Source: Oscillospiraceae bacterium (GTDB taxonomy: Bacteria > Bacillota > Clostridia > Oscillospirales > Ruminococcaceae). Taken from it: 64,000 bases of DNA. Below the pieces are notes generated by a model. That model was given only the letters and a program-made list of their open reading frames with translations, ran no database searches and was not told the DNA's origin. The stretch spans positions 46,720-110,719 of the forward strand of contig WRKM01000004.1 in the NCBI GenBank assembly GCA_009778065.1. Reading direction: 5' to 3'. Position 1 is the stretch's first letter, and every line of letters begins with the position of its first letter. Below are positions 32,795-41,819 of the stretch, piece by piece. The position numbers were made by a program, and so were the translations under genes.

Positions 32795-32824
32795 TTGACA
32801 CACATAACCAACATATGGTATAGT
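32795..32824 (+). promoter_or_regulatory. promoter of the HExxH/CxxC gene
   Basis: TTGACA (32795-32800), 18 bases, TATAGT (32819-32824). Confidence 0.7.
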
Positions 32825-32870
32825 TATAGTGTAAAGTTGTCTTTATTTTTTAAAGGAAGGGGTGACCGGA

Positions 32871-33560
32871 ATGATAGCGCAATCCTATGGCTATAGGTTT
32901 AATCATGTTGACGACACAAACAGAAACGCGCAGTCTACGGCTTTTTCAAAAATGAAAAACGAAAAGGCGAGTACGGGACTTGAAGATTCAAAAAGGGTCA
33001 ATACAACCGAGAAAAAGCGAGCCGAATACGACCCCGATGGAATCACAAAAGACGAGGCAAGAAAAGCCGAATATAAATCGCATATAGAAAGAATGTTCAA
33101 CGTCGGTGGCAATGACAATAAACCTGATTTGTTAAAGCCAAAAGCCGAGATTAAAAACGACCATACAAAAAACAAGCATGATAGCTTTAACGGCGACTGT
33201 CCGCTTTGCGAGTGCGAGACTTGCAAAAGCAGGCGTTACGTTGACCAATCCGGCGACTCAGCCGTTTCGTTCCAAAAACCGACTAAGATGCGTCCCGAAG
33301 AAGCTGCGCATAAGGTAAAGGCACACGAAATGGAACATGTCCGTCGTGAGCAGTTTAAGGCTAACGCAGAAGGTAACAGAATCACCTCTCAGAGCGTACA
33401 GATTCATATGAGTTCATGTCCGGAGTGCGGGAAGACTTATGTTTCAGGCGGCACAACGCATACCAGTACGAGATATTTCGACTCCGATTACATTGACCTT
33501 TTTAAGGTTGGCGCACCGGATATGTTTAAAAAGGGTGATTCATTCAGTGCTATAGCGTGA
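32871..33560 (+). CDS. putative HExxH metalloprotein with two CxxC pairs, unknown
   Basis: ATG 32871 is preferred; GTG 32862 directly touches the AAGGAAGGGG ribosome site. 229 residues. The first ~100 are polar, Lys/Glu/Asn-rich and probably disordered. Then CPLCECETCKSRRYVDQSGD, a helix with KAHEMEHVRREQ (HEMEH fits HExxH) and CPECGKTYVSGGTT. This suggests a zinc-bound structure and possibly a metalloprotease-like active site. I recall similar unnamed proteins in clostridia but no function. No signal peptide. Stands alone with its own promoter and terminator. Confidence 0.65.
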   Translation: MIAQSYGYRFNHVDDTNRNAQSTAFSKMKNEKASTGLEDSKRVNTTEKKRAEYDPDGITKDEARKAEYKSHIERMFNVGGNDNKPDLLKPKAEIKNDHTKNKHDSFNGDCPLCECETCKSRRYVDQSGDSAVSFQKPTKMRPEEAAHKVKAHEMEHVRREQFKANAEGNRITSQSVQIHMSSCPECGKTYVSGGTTHTSTRYFDSDYIDLFKVGAPDMFKKGDSFSAIA

Positions 33561-33583
33561 TTTCGGAGGATTCGTAAAAATTT

Positions 33584-33615
33584 AACCCGATGCTTCTTAT
33601 GCGTCGGGTTTCGTT
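33584..33615 (+). terminator. rho-independent terminator
   Basis: AACCCGA (33584-33590) pairs with TCGGGTT (33604-33610), with a GC step inside the loop, followed by TCGTTTT. It ends the HExxH gene; the next promoter (TTGACA 33623-33628 with weak -10) starts right after it. Confidence 0.8.
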
Positions 33616-33681
33616 TTCTATTGACAAAAGAGAAATTTTATGGTAAAAATAAATATAAACTAAAACTTTAGGAGGCTGACT

Positions 33682-34827
33682 ATGAATTACAGAGATTTCG
33701 GCAGAACAGGCATAAAACTTTCCGCACTCGGCTTTGGGGCTATGCGGCTACCCATGACAGAGAAAGACGGCGTTAAGATTGTAGATTATGAGCTTGCAGT
33801 ACCATTAATGCAAAGGGCGTTTGAGATTGGCGTAAATTATATAGATACCGCCCCCTATTATTGCGACTCTGACAGTGAAGTAGCGGTAGGAAAGGCACTC
33901 AAGGGGTGGCGTGATAAGGTGTATCTCTCGACCAAATATCCCACCGAAAACGCCTCGCCCGACGATATGAAGATGTGGCTTGAAAAATCGCTGAAAAGAA
34001 TGGATACAGATTATATAGATTTCTATCATATGTGGGGAATAGGACTCGAAATGTTCAAGAAAATCAGCGGAAAGGGCAATGTAATCGACGCCGCTTTGAA
34101 ATTAAAGGAAGAAGGTATAATAAAACACCTGTCGTTTTCTTTTCACGATAAAGCCGAGAATGTAATTCCTATCATTGACAGCGGCGTATTTGAGTCGGTT
34201 TTATGCCAGTACAATCTGCTTGACCGTTCGGTTGAAAAAGGGATAGAACACGCAAAGAAAAAAGGTCTCGGTACAGTCGTTATGGGACCTGTCGGCGGTG
34301 GGCGGCTCGGTGCGCCTTCGGATGTTATTAAAGGGTTGATTGGCAGACAGATTAAAAGCACGGCAGAAATGGCGATGCGTTTTGTTATGGCTAATCCGAA
34401 TGTCGATGTCGCACTTTCGGGAATGCAGAACTTGATGCAGCTTGAAGAAAACGCATTGGTAGCGCAGATTGAGGGCGGATTGACAGAAAATGAGATTGAG
34501 CAGATAAATGCTATGATGGCGGAGAATAAAAAGCTGTCCGACTTGTACTGCACAGGCTGTAATTACTGTCTGCCATGTCCGCAAAAAATAAATATACCTC
34601 ACGTTTTCGCACTGATGAATTATCATAAGGTTTACGAATTGACCGAATATTCAAAAGCCGAGTACCAAAATCTTTATATGCCTATGGAAAAGCGTAAAGC
34701 AAGTTGGGAAATAGGCTGGGGTACAGATGCGGGACAGTGCGTAGAGTGCGGCTCGTGTGAGGAAAAATGTCCGCAGAAGTTAAAAATTATTGAACAACTA
34801 CGGGAAACACACGGGGTTTTAGGGTAA
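33682..34827 (+). CDS. aldo/keto reductase with C-terminal ferredoxin domain
   Basis: 381 residues behind AGGAGG. TIM-barrel AKR: FGRTGIKLSALGFGAMRLPM, NYIDTAPYYCDSDSEVAVGK (Asp and Tyr of the tetrad), YLSTKYP (Lys) and IDFYHMWG (His). The last ~100 residues carry CTGCNYCLPCPQKINIP and CVECGSCEEKCPQ, two cluster-binding motifs. Common in anaerobes (COG1453); an oxidoreductase of unknown substrate that may use ferredoxin-type electrons instead of, or along with, NADPH. Confidence 0.9.
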   Translation: MNYRDFGRTGIKLSALGFGAMRLPMTEKDGVKIVDYELAVPLMQRAFEIGVNYIDTAPYYCDSDSEVAVGKALKGWRDKVYLSTKYPTENASPDDMKMWLEKSLKRMDTDYIDFYHMWGIGLEMFKKISGKGNVIDAALKLKEEGIIKHLSFSFHDKAENVIPIIDSGVFESVLCQYNLLDRSVEKGIEHAKKKGLGTVVMGPVGGGRLGAPSDVIKGLIGRQIKSTAEMAMRFVMANPNVDVALSGMQNLMQLEENALVAQIEGGLTENEIEQINAMMAENKKLSDLYCTGCNYCLPCPQKINIPHVFALMNYHKVYELTEYSKAEYQNLYMPMEKRKASWEIGWGTDAGQCVECGSCEEKCPQKLKIIEQLRETHGVLG

Positions 34828-34869
34828 GAAGCGGCGATGAAAAGAATTGGCTGAATCGCCATAAAACAA

Positions 34870-34898
34870 TTGACATACACTTAAACTCATGATACAAT
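34870..34898 (+). promoter_or_regulatory. promoter of the GH43 gene
   Basis: TTGACA (34870-34875), 17 bases, TACAAT (34893-34898). Confidence 0.8.
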
Positions 34899-34931
34899 TA
34901 GTATAACATAAAACAAAACGGAGGTTCAAAA

Positions 34932-35927
34932 ATGGAAAAACGCTCTGAATTTAAAACCCCATTAGTTTCGCACATCTACACAGCCGACCCCTCGGCGCAT
35001 GTCTTTGAGGGTAAACTCTACATTTATCCGTCCCACGACCTCGAAAACGAGGGTCTTGACGATGGAAAGGGCGACCACTTTAAAATGCAGGATTATCATG
35101 TGTTGTCGATGGACGACATCGGCGCGCCGTGCATAGACCACGGAGAGGCTATTCACATAAAAGATGTTCCGTGGGCAAGCGAGCAGATGTGGGCGCCTGA
35201 CGCCGCCTATAAAAACGGTAAGTATTATCTTTATTTTCCCGCTAAGGATAAAGAGGGGATTTTCCGCGTAGGTGTGGCGACAAGCGATGTTCCTGAGGGT
35301 CCCTTTAAAGCTGAACCCAATTACATTCCCGGTAGCTACAGTATAGACCCGGCTGTTTTTGTTGACGACGACGGCAGGGCGTATATTTATAACGGCGGGC
35401 TTTGGGGCGGACAGCTCGAAAGGTGGAAGACAGGGACATACAACCCCGATGCGCCACATTCAGAGGCTCCATTCGGCGATGAAGACGCACTCTGCCCGTG
35501 GGTAGCGGAAATGAACGATGATATGCTGACATTAAAAACCGAGCCTAAGGTTATTAAAATGCTTGACGAAAACGGCGTACCTTTAAAAGCCGCCGATGAG
35601 GACAGGAGATTCTTTGAAGCACCGTGGGTACATAAGTTTAACGGAAAATACTATCTGTCTTATTCCACGGGCAATACGCATTTCATTTGTTATGCGGAAA
35701 GTGAAACTCCGCTCGGTCCGTTTACTTATAAGGGCAGGGTATTAGAACCTGTAATCGGTTGGACAAATCATCATTCGATAGTCGAGTTTAAGGGTAAATG
35801 GTATCTGTTTTATCACGACAGTTCCTTATCGGGCGGAAAAACCCATTTAAGGAACGTAATGCACACCGAACTCGAAATCGCGTCCGATGGTACAATCACT
35901 ACAGTTAAGCCTTACGGAGATAATTAA
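34932..35927 (+). CDS. glycoside hydrolase family 43 (xylosidase/arabinosidase type)
   Basis: 331 residues, single five-bladed propeller, no signal peptide, so cytoplasmic. Catalytic acids as expected for GH43: Asp in YTADPSAHVFEGKLYIYPSH, Asp in SIDPAVFVDDDGRAYIYNGG and Glu in FFEAPWVHKFNGKYYLSYS. Also WAPDAAYKNGKYYLYFPA. Splits beta-xylosyl or alpha-arabinosyl ends from imported plant oligosaccharides; exact specificity unknown. No transporter nearby. Its end is 2 bases from the convergent antiporter gene. Confidence 0.9.
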   Translation: MEKRSEFKTPLVSHIYTADPSAHVFEGKLYIYPSHDLENEGLDDGKGDHFKMQDYHVLSMDDIGAPCIDHGEAIHIKDVPWASEQMWAPDAAYKNGKYYLYFPAKDKEGIFRVGVATSDVPEGPFKAEPNYIPGSYSIDPAVFVDDDGRAYIYNGGLWGGQLERWKTGTYNPDAPHSEAPFGDEDALCPWVAEMNDDMLTLKTEPKVIKMLDENGVPLKAADEDRRFFEAPWVHKFNGKYYLSYSTGNTHFICYAESETPLGPFTYKGRVLEPVIGWTNHHSIVEFKGKWYLFYHDSSLSGGKTHLRNVMHTELEIASDGTITTVKPYGDN

Positions 35928-35929
35928 AT

Positions 35930-37378
35930 TTACTCGTTAATTTGTTGTTTTACTTTTAAACTCTTTCTTAGTTGAAGGAGTTTTTCTTTGTCTCCGCTGG
36001 CGAGCATTATTGTGTCCTTTTCTTGAATTACGGTTGAAAATATGGGAACCATAGTTTTTCCGTTTCTGCGGATTATTATAATATGGACATCCTCCGGCAG
36101 TTCAAGCTCTAATATACTCTTACCGCACGCAAAGCTACCCGGTGATATGGTTATCTCTAAAATTTCCTCTTGTATTTCTGCCGCATATTCTGTCAGCGAC
36201 TTTAAAACCTGCGGTTCTTGTGCGATTAGATTAAGCTTTTTAGCGAACGGGACGATTAACGAACCTTGGAATGTTACGGATAAAAGGCAGACGAAGAAGA
36301 CTATGCTGAAAACGTATTCAGAATATGGCAAGTCGGCTAAAAGCAAATATGCGGCAAACACTATCGAAGACGCTCCGCGAAATCCCGCCCACGACACGAG
36401 TGCAATTTCATTTAGTTTGCGACCGAACGGCTTCATTATTACAAACGTAACCAAAGGACGGGCGATGAACAGCAGAAATACAGCAAACGCAAGCCCAATC
36501 ACGATGATGTCTAAAAAGTTCGAGGGAACAAAGAGCATACCGAGAATGATAAAGAGCATGATTTGCATAAGCATTGAAATTGAGCCGAAGAACTGCGCCA
36601 AATGCCTTTTATGAGTAAGCTTTCCCTTACTTAGTATAATACCGCCTACATAAACGGCAATGAATCCGTTACCGTTTATGAGCAATGCCGTACCGTACAT
36701 TAAAAACGCAAAAGCGGCGAGTAATATCAAATAAAGGTCTTCCATTTCCGAGTGTAGCCGATTAATAGTAAATTGTGCAACCTTCGCACCGACAAATCCG
36801 ACCAAAATCCCCAGAAAGAGTTGCGTAATGAACAGCAGGAAGATATTCTGCGACCCGCCTGCACCCGCCATAGCAAGAAATAAAACTGTCAGCATATGGG
36901 CGGTGGGGTCGTTAGAAGCACTCTCAATTTGAAGCACCATACCTAAATTGTTTTTAAGGTTTAGTTTCTTTGAACGCAGTATCGAGAAAACTGATGCGGC
37001 GTCTGTCGATGATATAACCGCACCCATAAGCATTGCCTCGTAGAATTCAAGCTTGAGGACAAAAAATGCGAAAAAACCACCGAGCATAGCCGTTAGGGTA
37101 GTACCCAGAATAGATAAAAATACGGAAACACCGAGAATAGGCTTTGCTTCCGAAAAGTTGGTATCGAATCCGCCGGTGAAAATAATGAGTAGGAGGGCAA
37201 AGTTACAGAGACCGACAGCTAAGTTAAAATCCTCACTTTCAAAGTGAAAAACCCATTGACCTATAACTATACCGATTAACATAAACCCCACCAACAGGGG
37301 TAAACCCGCTTTATTAGTCGCCTTGCACGAAAGAATGCTTATGCACAAAACTATACCGAGAAATAAAATAAACTCCAT
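35930..37378 (-). CDS. K+/H+ (or Na+/H+) antiporter, CPA1 family with TrkA_C domain
   Basis: 482 residues. About 12 membrane helices in residues 1-390 with ISSTDAASVFSILRSK, the conserved region with the ion-binding Asp, and a C-terminal cytosolic regulatory TrkA_C domain (about 395-475: ILELELPEDVHIIIIRRNGK). Resembles the YcgO/CvrA (NhaP2) group, which exchange potassium for protons under salt or volume stress. Confidence 0.85.
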   Translation of the reverse strand: MEFILFLGIVLCISILSCKATNKAGLPLLVGFMLIGIVIGQWVFHFESEDFNLAVGLCNFALLLIIFTGGFDTNFSEAKPILGVSVFLSILGTTLTAMLGGFFAFFVLKLEFYEAMLMGAVISSTDAASVFSILRSKKLNLKNNLGMVLQIESASNDPTAHMLTVLFLAMAGAGGSQNIFLLFITQLFLGILVGFVGAKVAQFTINRLHSEMEDLYLILLAAFAFLMYGTALLINGNGFIAVYVGGIILSKGKLTHKRHLAQFFGSISMLMQIMLFIILGMLFVPSNFLDIIVIGLAFAVFLLFIARPLVTFVIMKPFGRKLNEIALVSWAGFRGASSIVFAAYLLLADLPYSEYVFSIVFFVCLLSVTFQGSLIVPFAKKLNLIAQEPQVLKSLTEYAAEIQEEILEITISPGSFACGKSILELELPEDVHIIIIRRNGKTMVPIFSTVIQEKDTIMLASGDKEKLLQLRKSLKVKQQINE

Positions 37379-37421
37379 CCTTCAAATACCTCATTCGTCT
37401 CATAAGAGATTTATTACTTAT

Positions 37422-37450
37422 ATAATAACACAAATTTATCTTAATTTCAA
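37422..37450 (-). promoter_or_regulatory. promoter of the antiporter gene
   Basis: Minus strand TTGAAA (37450-37445), 17 bases, TATTAT (37427-37422). The rest of the 190-base gap to 37570 is AT-rich and shows nothing else. Confidence 0.6.
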
Positions 37451-37569
37451 GAAAAAATTTTAATACGGTACTATAAAAATTTAAAATTGCATTTTCTACG
37501 CCCTAATATAAATAAATTCCCTCAAAGTTAAATATACTTTAATTATATTGATTTTGGGAGGGATTTTGT

Positions 37570-38646
37570 ATGTCAAGGCATTTTTTTGCGGGAGCTAATA
37601 CCCCTGCGGGCTTTTTTAACCACTTTGGTTTTATACTGCCGTTCCAAAATGTGGAACGAAAAATCTACATAAAAGGCGGTTCGGGGACAGGGAAGAGTAC
37701 ACTCATGAAAAAAACCGCAGAGTTTTTTGAGAAGCGCGGCTTTTCTGCCGAGTATTTTCATTGTTCTAACGACTTTGAAAGTCTTGACGGTATTAGTATA
37801 CGCGATGTGGGGATTGCTGTGGTTGACGGAACCGCACCTCACCCGTCCGACCCGCATCTTCCCGGTGCAAAGGAAGAAATTTTTAATGCGGCTGATTTTC
37901 TCGATAAGCCCTATTTAAGGGAGAACAGAAACGAGCTGAGCGAGATGCTCGCAGAAAAGAAATCACTCTATGAAAGGGCTTATGGCTATCTCAGTACTGC
38001 ATATGAAATATACAGGCTAAACGAAAGGATTTATGAAAGTGCTATCAACCCCATAACGCTCAATGAGCAAATTTTTGAAACGCAGCGCATTTTTGAAGGA
38101 ATGAAGCCCATAAGTGAGAGCGGGGATTTGTTTAAGCTGTATAACAGAAAGCTTTTTGCCACGTCAATCACGCCGGAAGGAATCAAAAGTTTAGTCAAAT
38201 CCGCGCTGAAAGCAGAAAAAACATATATTCTGACAGGTGTATGCGCTATGGGAATCAGCCAAATGCTCGACTGTCTGCAAAGAAACGCAAACCTGCTCGG
38301 ACTAAACACTGTCAGTTTTAAAAGCCCGTTAAACCCTTCTCAAACCGAACATCTGTATATACCCGCACAAGATGCGGCTTTTATAACCTCAAACAATTAT
38401 CATGAGTATGATGGTGAGGGTGTTGAAATAAACTTTGAGGTTTTTTTAAACGAGCAGATGCTTCGTAAATCGAATGGCGAAATAAATTATAACAGCGGTA
38501 TTTTCGATGAGCTTTTGCAAAAGTCAATAAGCATAATGGCACAATCAAAACAGATACACTCGAAAATCGAGGCGATTTACAGCGAGGGCATGGATTTTAA
38601 GAGAATGAACAGAGCGTTCGACAGGATTTTAGAGGATTTATTCTAA
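37570..38646 (+). CDS. P-loop ATPase (PRK06851-like)
   Basis: 358 residues behind GGGAGGG. Starts SRHFFAGANTPAGFFNHFGF; Walker A IKGGSGTGKSTLMKK near residue 38; then VVDGTAPHPSDPHLPGAKEE. This is the layout of the clostridial/Bacillus ATPase family PRK06851, in which the His/Pro-rich motif VVDGTxPHxxDPxxPG is constant and the second half repeats the fold. Function unknown. It stands alone between a convergent membrane protein and the antiporter. Confidence 0.8.
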   Translation: MSRHFFAGANTPAGFFNHFGFILPFQNVERKIYIKGGSGTGKSTLMKKTAEFFEKRGFSAEYFHCSNDFESLDGISIRDVGIAVVDGTAPHPSDPHLPGAKEEIFNAADFLDKPYLRENRNELSEMLAEKKSLYERAYGYLSTAYEIYRLNERIYESAINPITLNEQIFETQRIFEGMKPISESGDLFKLYNRKLFATSITPEGIKSLVKSALKAEKTYILTGVCAMGISQMLDCLQRNANLLGLNTVSFKSPLNPSQTEHLYIPAQDAAFITSNNYHEYDGEGVEINFEVFLNEQMLRKSNGEINYNSGIFDELLQKSISIMAQSKQIHSKIEAIYSEGMDFKRMNRAFDRILEDLF

Positions 38647-38687
38647 GCTCTGCTGTAAATACTCATCACAAAAAGGTTTCTGCGTAA

Positions 38688-38716
38688 AATCCCGCCGGAC
38701 GAAAGACGGCGGGATT
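38688..38716. terminator. bidirectional terminator
   Basis: Perfect 10-base arms AATCCCGCCG (38688-38697) and CGGCGGGATT (38707-38716) with a 9-base loop between the convergent ATPase and membrane-protein genes. Confidence 0.85.
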
Positions 38717-38720
38717 AGCG

Positions 38721-39272
38721 TTATTTCACTCGTTTAAAAAACTTCGGTTTAATCCACCGTTCAATTACAAATTGGAGCTGACTCAGGCATATTTCATAAC
38801 ACAAAAACGCAAAATTCGCCGCACCCCAAAAAGCATAAACCGCCCAATCTCCTGCAAACTCCATGCCTTCAAGCACCTGTTCTACAGCTATGAACAATAT
38901 GATTATCTGAAATGACGCTACACAGGCGGCGTTAAAAATTGACAGCTTTACCAAAAAGCGCAGAATAAAGGGTTTTATAACGATAAGCTTGTCTCTTACT
39001 ATCGGATAATAACCAAAAAATGCTATGTAAACAATATTAGCTTCAAGAGATTGCGCCATCAGAATTAAAAGTAACAACGAAGACGCCGCATACGATAAAA
39101 AAGCCCACTTGTGATTTATAAAAAAGCAAACAGACCAAATGAATATACCCGAAATTGCAGGAATGGCGTATGTAAAACCCGGAACAAGCGAAACAAGCAT
39201 AATCATAACAGACAAAGCGCAAATAATTCCGCAGTAAGCGACTTTGTAACTTATTAACTTAAAATTCCCCAT
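38721..39272 (-). CDS. integral membrane protein, ECF S-component-like
   Basis: 183 residues with five or six membrane helices; start MGNFKLISYKVAYCGIICAL, then SVMIMLVSLVPGFTYAIPAI, FFGYYPIVRDKL and a C-terminal basic end (KPKFFKRVK). The first helix and the following Pro/Gly turn resemble substrate-specific (S) subunits of ECF vitamin transporters, but I cannot name a substrate. No EcfA/EcfT genes are near. GGGAGG precedes the ATG. Confidence 0.65.
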   Translation of the reverse strand: MGNFKLISYKVAYCGIICALSVMIMLVSLVPGFTYAIPAISGIFIWSVCFFINHKWAFLSYAASSLLLLILMAQSLEANIVYIAFFGYYPIVRDKLIVIKPFILRFLVKLSIFNAACVASFQIIILFIAVEQVLEGMEFAGDWAVYAFWGAANFAFLCYEICLSQLQFVIERWIKPKFFKRVK

Positions 39273-39353
39273 TTATAGCCTCCCGAATGTTCAATATTTA
39301 CAATGTGAGTTACAAAAGAATTTCACTCTGCAAAATTATTTTTTATTTTTCTA

Positions 39354-39397
39354 TTGACAGTTGTAAAAAAAAGAGTTATGATTGATAATATAATAAC
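39354..39397 (+). promoter_or_regulatory. promoter and likely autoregulatory operator of the MarR gene
   Basis: TTGACA (39354-39359), 17 bases, TATGAT (39377-39382). An imperfect palindrome GTTATGAT...ATAATAAC (39375-39397) covers the -10, a common place for MarR-type autorepression. Confidence 0.65.
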
Positions 39398-39438
39398 AAT
39401 TTTCGACAATTTTAAACTAAAAAAGGGGGGGCTAAAAT

Positions 39439-39918
39439 ATGGCAAGAACGGCAAAGAAAATAAAGACGTCTCCGATTTCGCTTTCTGTGGATATTACAAA
39501 ACTGTTCGACGCACAAATGAAGGTAGAGATGTTAAAAAACGGTATAAAAGTATCGTATAGGCAACTTCTTCGCTCGCTTTCGCAAAAAGACGGCGTGACG
39601 CAACTTGACCTTGTAAGATTATCGAAACTCAAAGCACCCACAATAAGCACCACTTTGCGTAACATGGAGGCAGAAGGCTTGGTAAGGCGGGAAACAGATA
39701 AGGGTGACGCAAGAGCCACGAGGGTTTTTATTACAGAAAAGGGAAGAGAAGCAGACAAGAAGATGCGTAATTTAAACGCAAGAATTGAAAAAGCGTCTCT
39801 GTCCGGTTTAAATGCGGCGGAGGGTGAGCAGTTGACTAAACTGCTCGGTAAGATGAAGGAGAACATGGAGAAAACAAGCGGAATAACAGTCGATTATGAA
39901 GAAAATTATGAAGAATGA
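39439..39918 (+). CDS. MarR-family transcriptional regulator
   Basis: 159 residues behind AAAAGGGGGG. Winged-helix core: VSYRQLLRSLSQKDGVTQLD, LVRLSKLKAPTISTTLRNME, AEGLVRRETDKGDARATRVF; flanking helices for dimerisation. The recognition helix is KAPTISTTLRNMEAEG. Target genes and ligand unknown; no exporter or enzyme gene shares its strand nearby. Confidence 0.85.
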   Translation: MARTAKKIKTSPISLSVDITKLFDAQMKVEMLKNGIKVSYRQLLRSLSQKDGVTQLDLVRLSKLKAPTISTTLRNMEAEGLVRRETDKGDARATRVFITEKGREADKKMRNLNARIEKASLSGLNAAEGEQLTKLLGKMKENMEKTSGITVDYEENYEE

Positions 39919-39935
39919 AGTTATAAAGTATATAC

Positions 39936-40478
39936 TCAGTAAAGTAGTCCAATCTCCGAATCATAATCGTCAAGAACCAATCTAAGCGCGGTATAGGCTA
40001 TTGTGTCATAGACGTTATCGGGGGTTGAGGTAAATTTAACCGGGATTTCGAGCGGCTGAACTTTCTTACCGGAGAATGCTGTGATTTCCCTGTTAAGTGA
40101 AATAACTATACCGTCGTAGGTAAGACTGGTATACGAAAGGGTGTCGCGTCCTGTCTTTCCGCAGGTGATTACTCGCTGTTCTAAAATCTCGAGTGAATTG
40201 AGTTGTCCTGTATTCTCTGAATTGGCTATAACTATGCTCTTTTCAGGAAGTATAACAGACGGGACATCTCCGTAATCCTTCATAACAATAATACATTCGT
40301 CCAACTCAATAAAACCAAGGTGCGGGGCGTCTACGACGATGAGGTTGTAACCTTTTCCGAGACGTGAAACGGAGTCATTTTTAATATAAGTAACGCTGTA
40401 AGTGTTTGTCAGATTGCTTTTTATAAGGCTTTCAAGCCCCGTATCGTCATAGTCTCCGATTAAAAATACGGTAGTCAA
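39936..40478 (-). CDS. conserved hypothetical protein
   Basis: 180 residues, Rossmann-like start (TVFLIGDYDDTGLESLIKSN) and a second half VITCGKTGRDTLSYTSLTYD, VISLNREITAFSGKKVQPLE, TIAYTALRLVL. Similar proteins occur in clostridia and remind me faintly of Mur-ligase-derived fragments, but I cannot assign a function. 58 bases downstream of the oxidoreductase operon on the same strand, so possibly co-transcribed. Confidence 0.6.
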   Translation of the reverse strand: MTTVFLIGDYDDTGLESLIKSNLTNTYSVTYIKNDSVSRLGKGYNLIVVDAPHLGFIELDECIIVMKDYGDVPSVILPEKSIVIANSENTGQLNSLEILEQRVITCGKTGRDTLSYTSLTYDGIVISLNREITAFSGKKVQPLEIPVKFTSTPDNVYDTIAYTALRLVLDDYDSEIGLLY

Positions 40479-40536
40479 GGTTTATCACCCCCTTAGGGTT
40501 AGAATTACCTTATTACCGTATTTTATACTTTAACAG

Positions 40537-41079
40537 TTAATATTCCATTCCGAGTTTCAGAGCCTTCATGTTCAGGGCGAAAAGCCTTTCTTTGCCTTTC
40601 GTTACCCCCGTCATGGCTTTTTCAACGGTTTCGAGTGAAGCGAACGCTGTTTCTTTTATTAACTTTCCGAGTATAATAATATTCGCCATACCTATTAAAT
40701 CGTTATCAACCGCAAGTTTAGTCGCAGGGATACTGAAAATTCGGACACCATCGCAGGGCTTAGCCGCAGAATCTTCGGGGTTGGTAAGTGTGGAATCCAC
40801 AAAAGCTTTTCCGTCGGGAGCAACTGTACCTATGAACTTGTCATAGCTCGGACCGTTCATGGCTATGAGCAGGTTCGGGTGTGAAACAACAGGAGAGCCA
40901 ATCGGCCTGTCGCTTACGACGACTGAGCAATTACAGGTTCCTCCGCGCATGGCGGGACCGTATGAAGGAAACCACGAAACCTCTTTCCCGTCAAGTAAAC
41001 CTATTTCTGCAAGCATTTTCCCCACGAAAAGTACACCCTGCCCACCGAAACCTGCGGTTAAAACTTCATATGTCATCAT
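40537..41079 (-). CDS. 2-oxoacid:ferredoxin oxidoreductase gamma subunit
   Basis: 180 residues: YEVLTAGFGGQGVLFVGKML, SWFPSYGPAMRGGTCNCSVV, IGSPVVSHPNLLIAMN, the family signature of KorC/VorC/PorG. Small coupling subunit of the enzyme that makes acyl-CoA from 2-oxoacids while reducing ferredoxin. ATGA overlap with the beta gene. Confidence 0.9.
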   Translation of the reverse strand: MMTYEVLTAGFGGQGVLFVGKMLAEIGLLDGKEVSWFPSYGPAMRGGTCNCSVVVSDRPIGSPVVSHPNLLIAMNGPSYDKFIGTVAPDGKAFVDSTLTNPEDSAAKPCDGVRIFSIPATKLAVDNDLIGMANIIILGKLIKETAFASLETVEKAMTGVTKGKERLFALNMKALKLGMEY

Positions 41080-41819
41080 GAGCGTACCTCCTTGTCAGCA
41101 TATACGCCAAGCGGATAATAGGGGAGCATATTTTCTTTAAGCCAGTCTAAAGCTTTTAAAGGAGTTAATCCCCAGTTTGTGGGGCAGGTTGAAAGTACCT
41201 CTATTATTGAAAATCCTTTTTTGTTTTTTTGAATTTCAAAACCTTTTCTGATTGCTTTTTTAGCGGCGTTTATGCTTTTCGGGTCAATCGTTGCTACACG
41301 CTCGGCATACGCTACTCCATCGAGCGTGGAAAGCATTTCGCAAATCCTAATGGGGAATCCTTCGGTATTTGGGTTTCTGCCGTAAGGCGAAGTCTGTGAA
41401 GTTTGCCCCGGTAGGGTAGTGGGTGCCATTTGTCCGCCTGTCATACCGTAAATCGCATTGTTGATAAATATTACTGTAATGTTTTCGCCTCTCGCCGCGG
41501 CGTGGACAGTTTCGGCTGTGCCGATTGCGGCTAAGTCGCCGTCGCCCTGATAGGTAAACACAAACTTGTCCGGATTAGCGCGTTTAATTCCCGTAGCTAC
41601 AGCGGGTGAACGCCCGTGTGAAGCCTGCATCATGTCGCAGTTAAAGTAGAAGTATCCTAAAACCGAGCATCCGACAGGGCAGACCCCTATCGTATCACCT
41701 TCAATACCCATATCGTCAATTACTTCCGCAACAAGACGGTGAATAATCCCGTGAGTACAGCCGGGGCAATAATGTGTCGGTATATCAACTAAAGCGTGAG
41801 GTCTCTTGAAATCAGGCAT
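41076..41819 (-). CDS. 2-oxoacid:ferredoxin oxidoreductase beta (TPP) subunit
   Basis: 247 residues. HYCPGCTHGIIHRLVAEVID, IGVCPVGCSVLGYFYFNCD, YQGDGDLAAIGTAETVHAAA (thiamine diphosphate/Mg motif GDGD) and NNAIYGMTGGQMAPTTLPGQ. Carries the active cofactor. Overlaps the alpha gene by 8 bases. Confidence 0.95.
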   Translation of the reverse strand: MPDFKRPHALVDIPTHYCPGCTHGIIHRLVAEVIDDMGIEGDTIGVCPVGCSVLGYFYFNCDMMQASHGRSPAVATGIKRANPDKFVFTYQGDGDLAAIGTAETVHAAARGENITVIFINNAIYGMTGGQMAPTTLPGQTSQTSPYGRNPNTEGFPIRICEMLSTLDGVAYAERVATIDPKSINAAKKAIRKGFEIQKNKKGFSIIEVLSTCPTNWGLTPLKALDWLKENMLPYYPLGVYADKEVRS

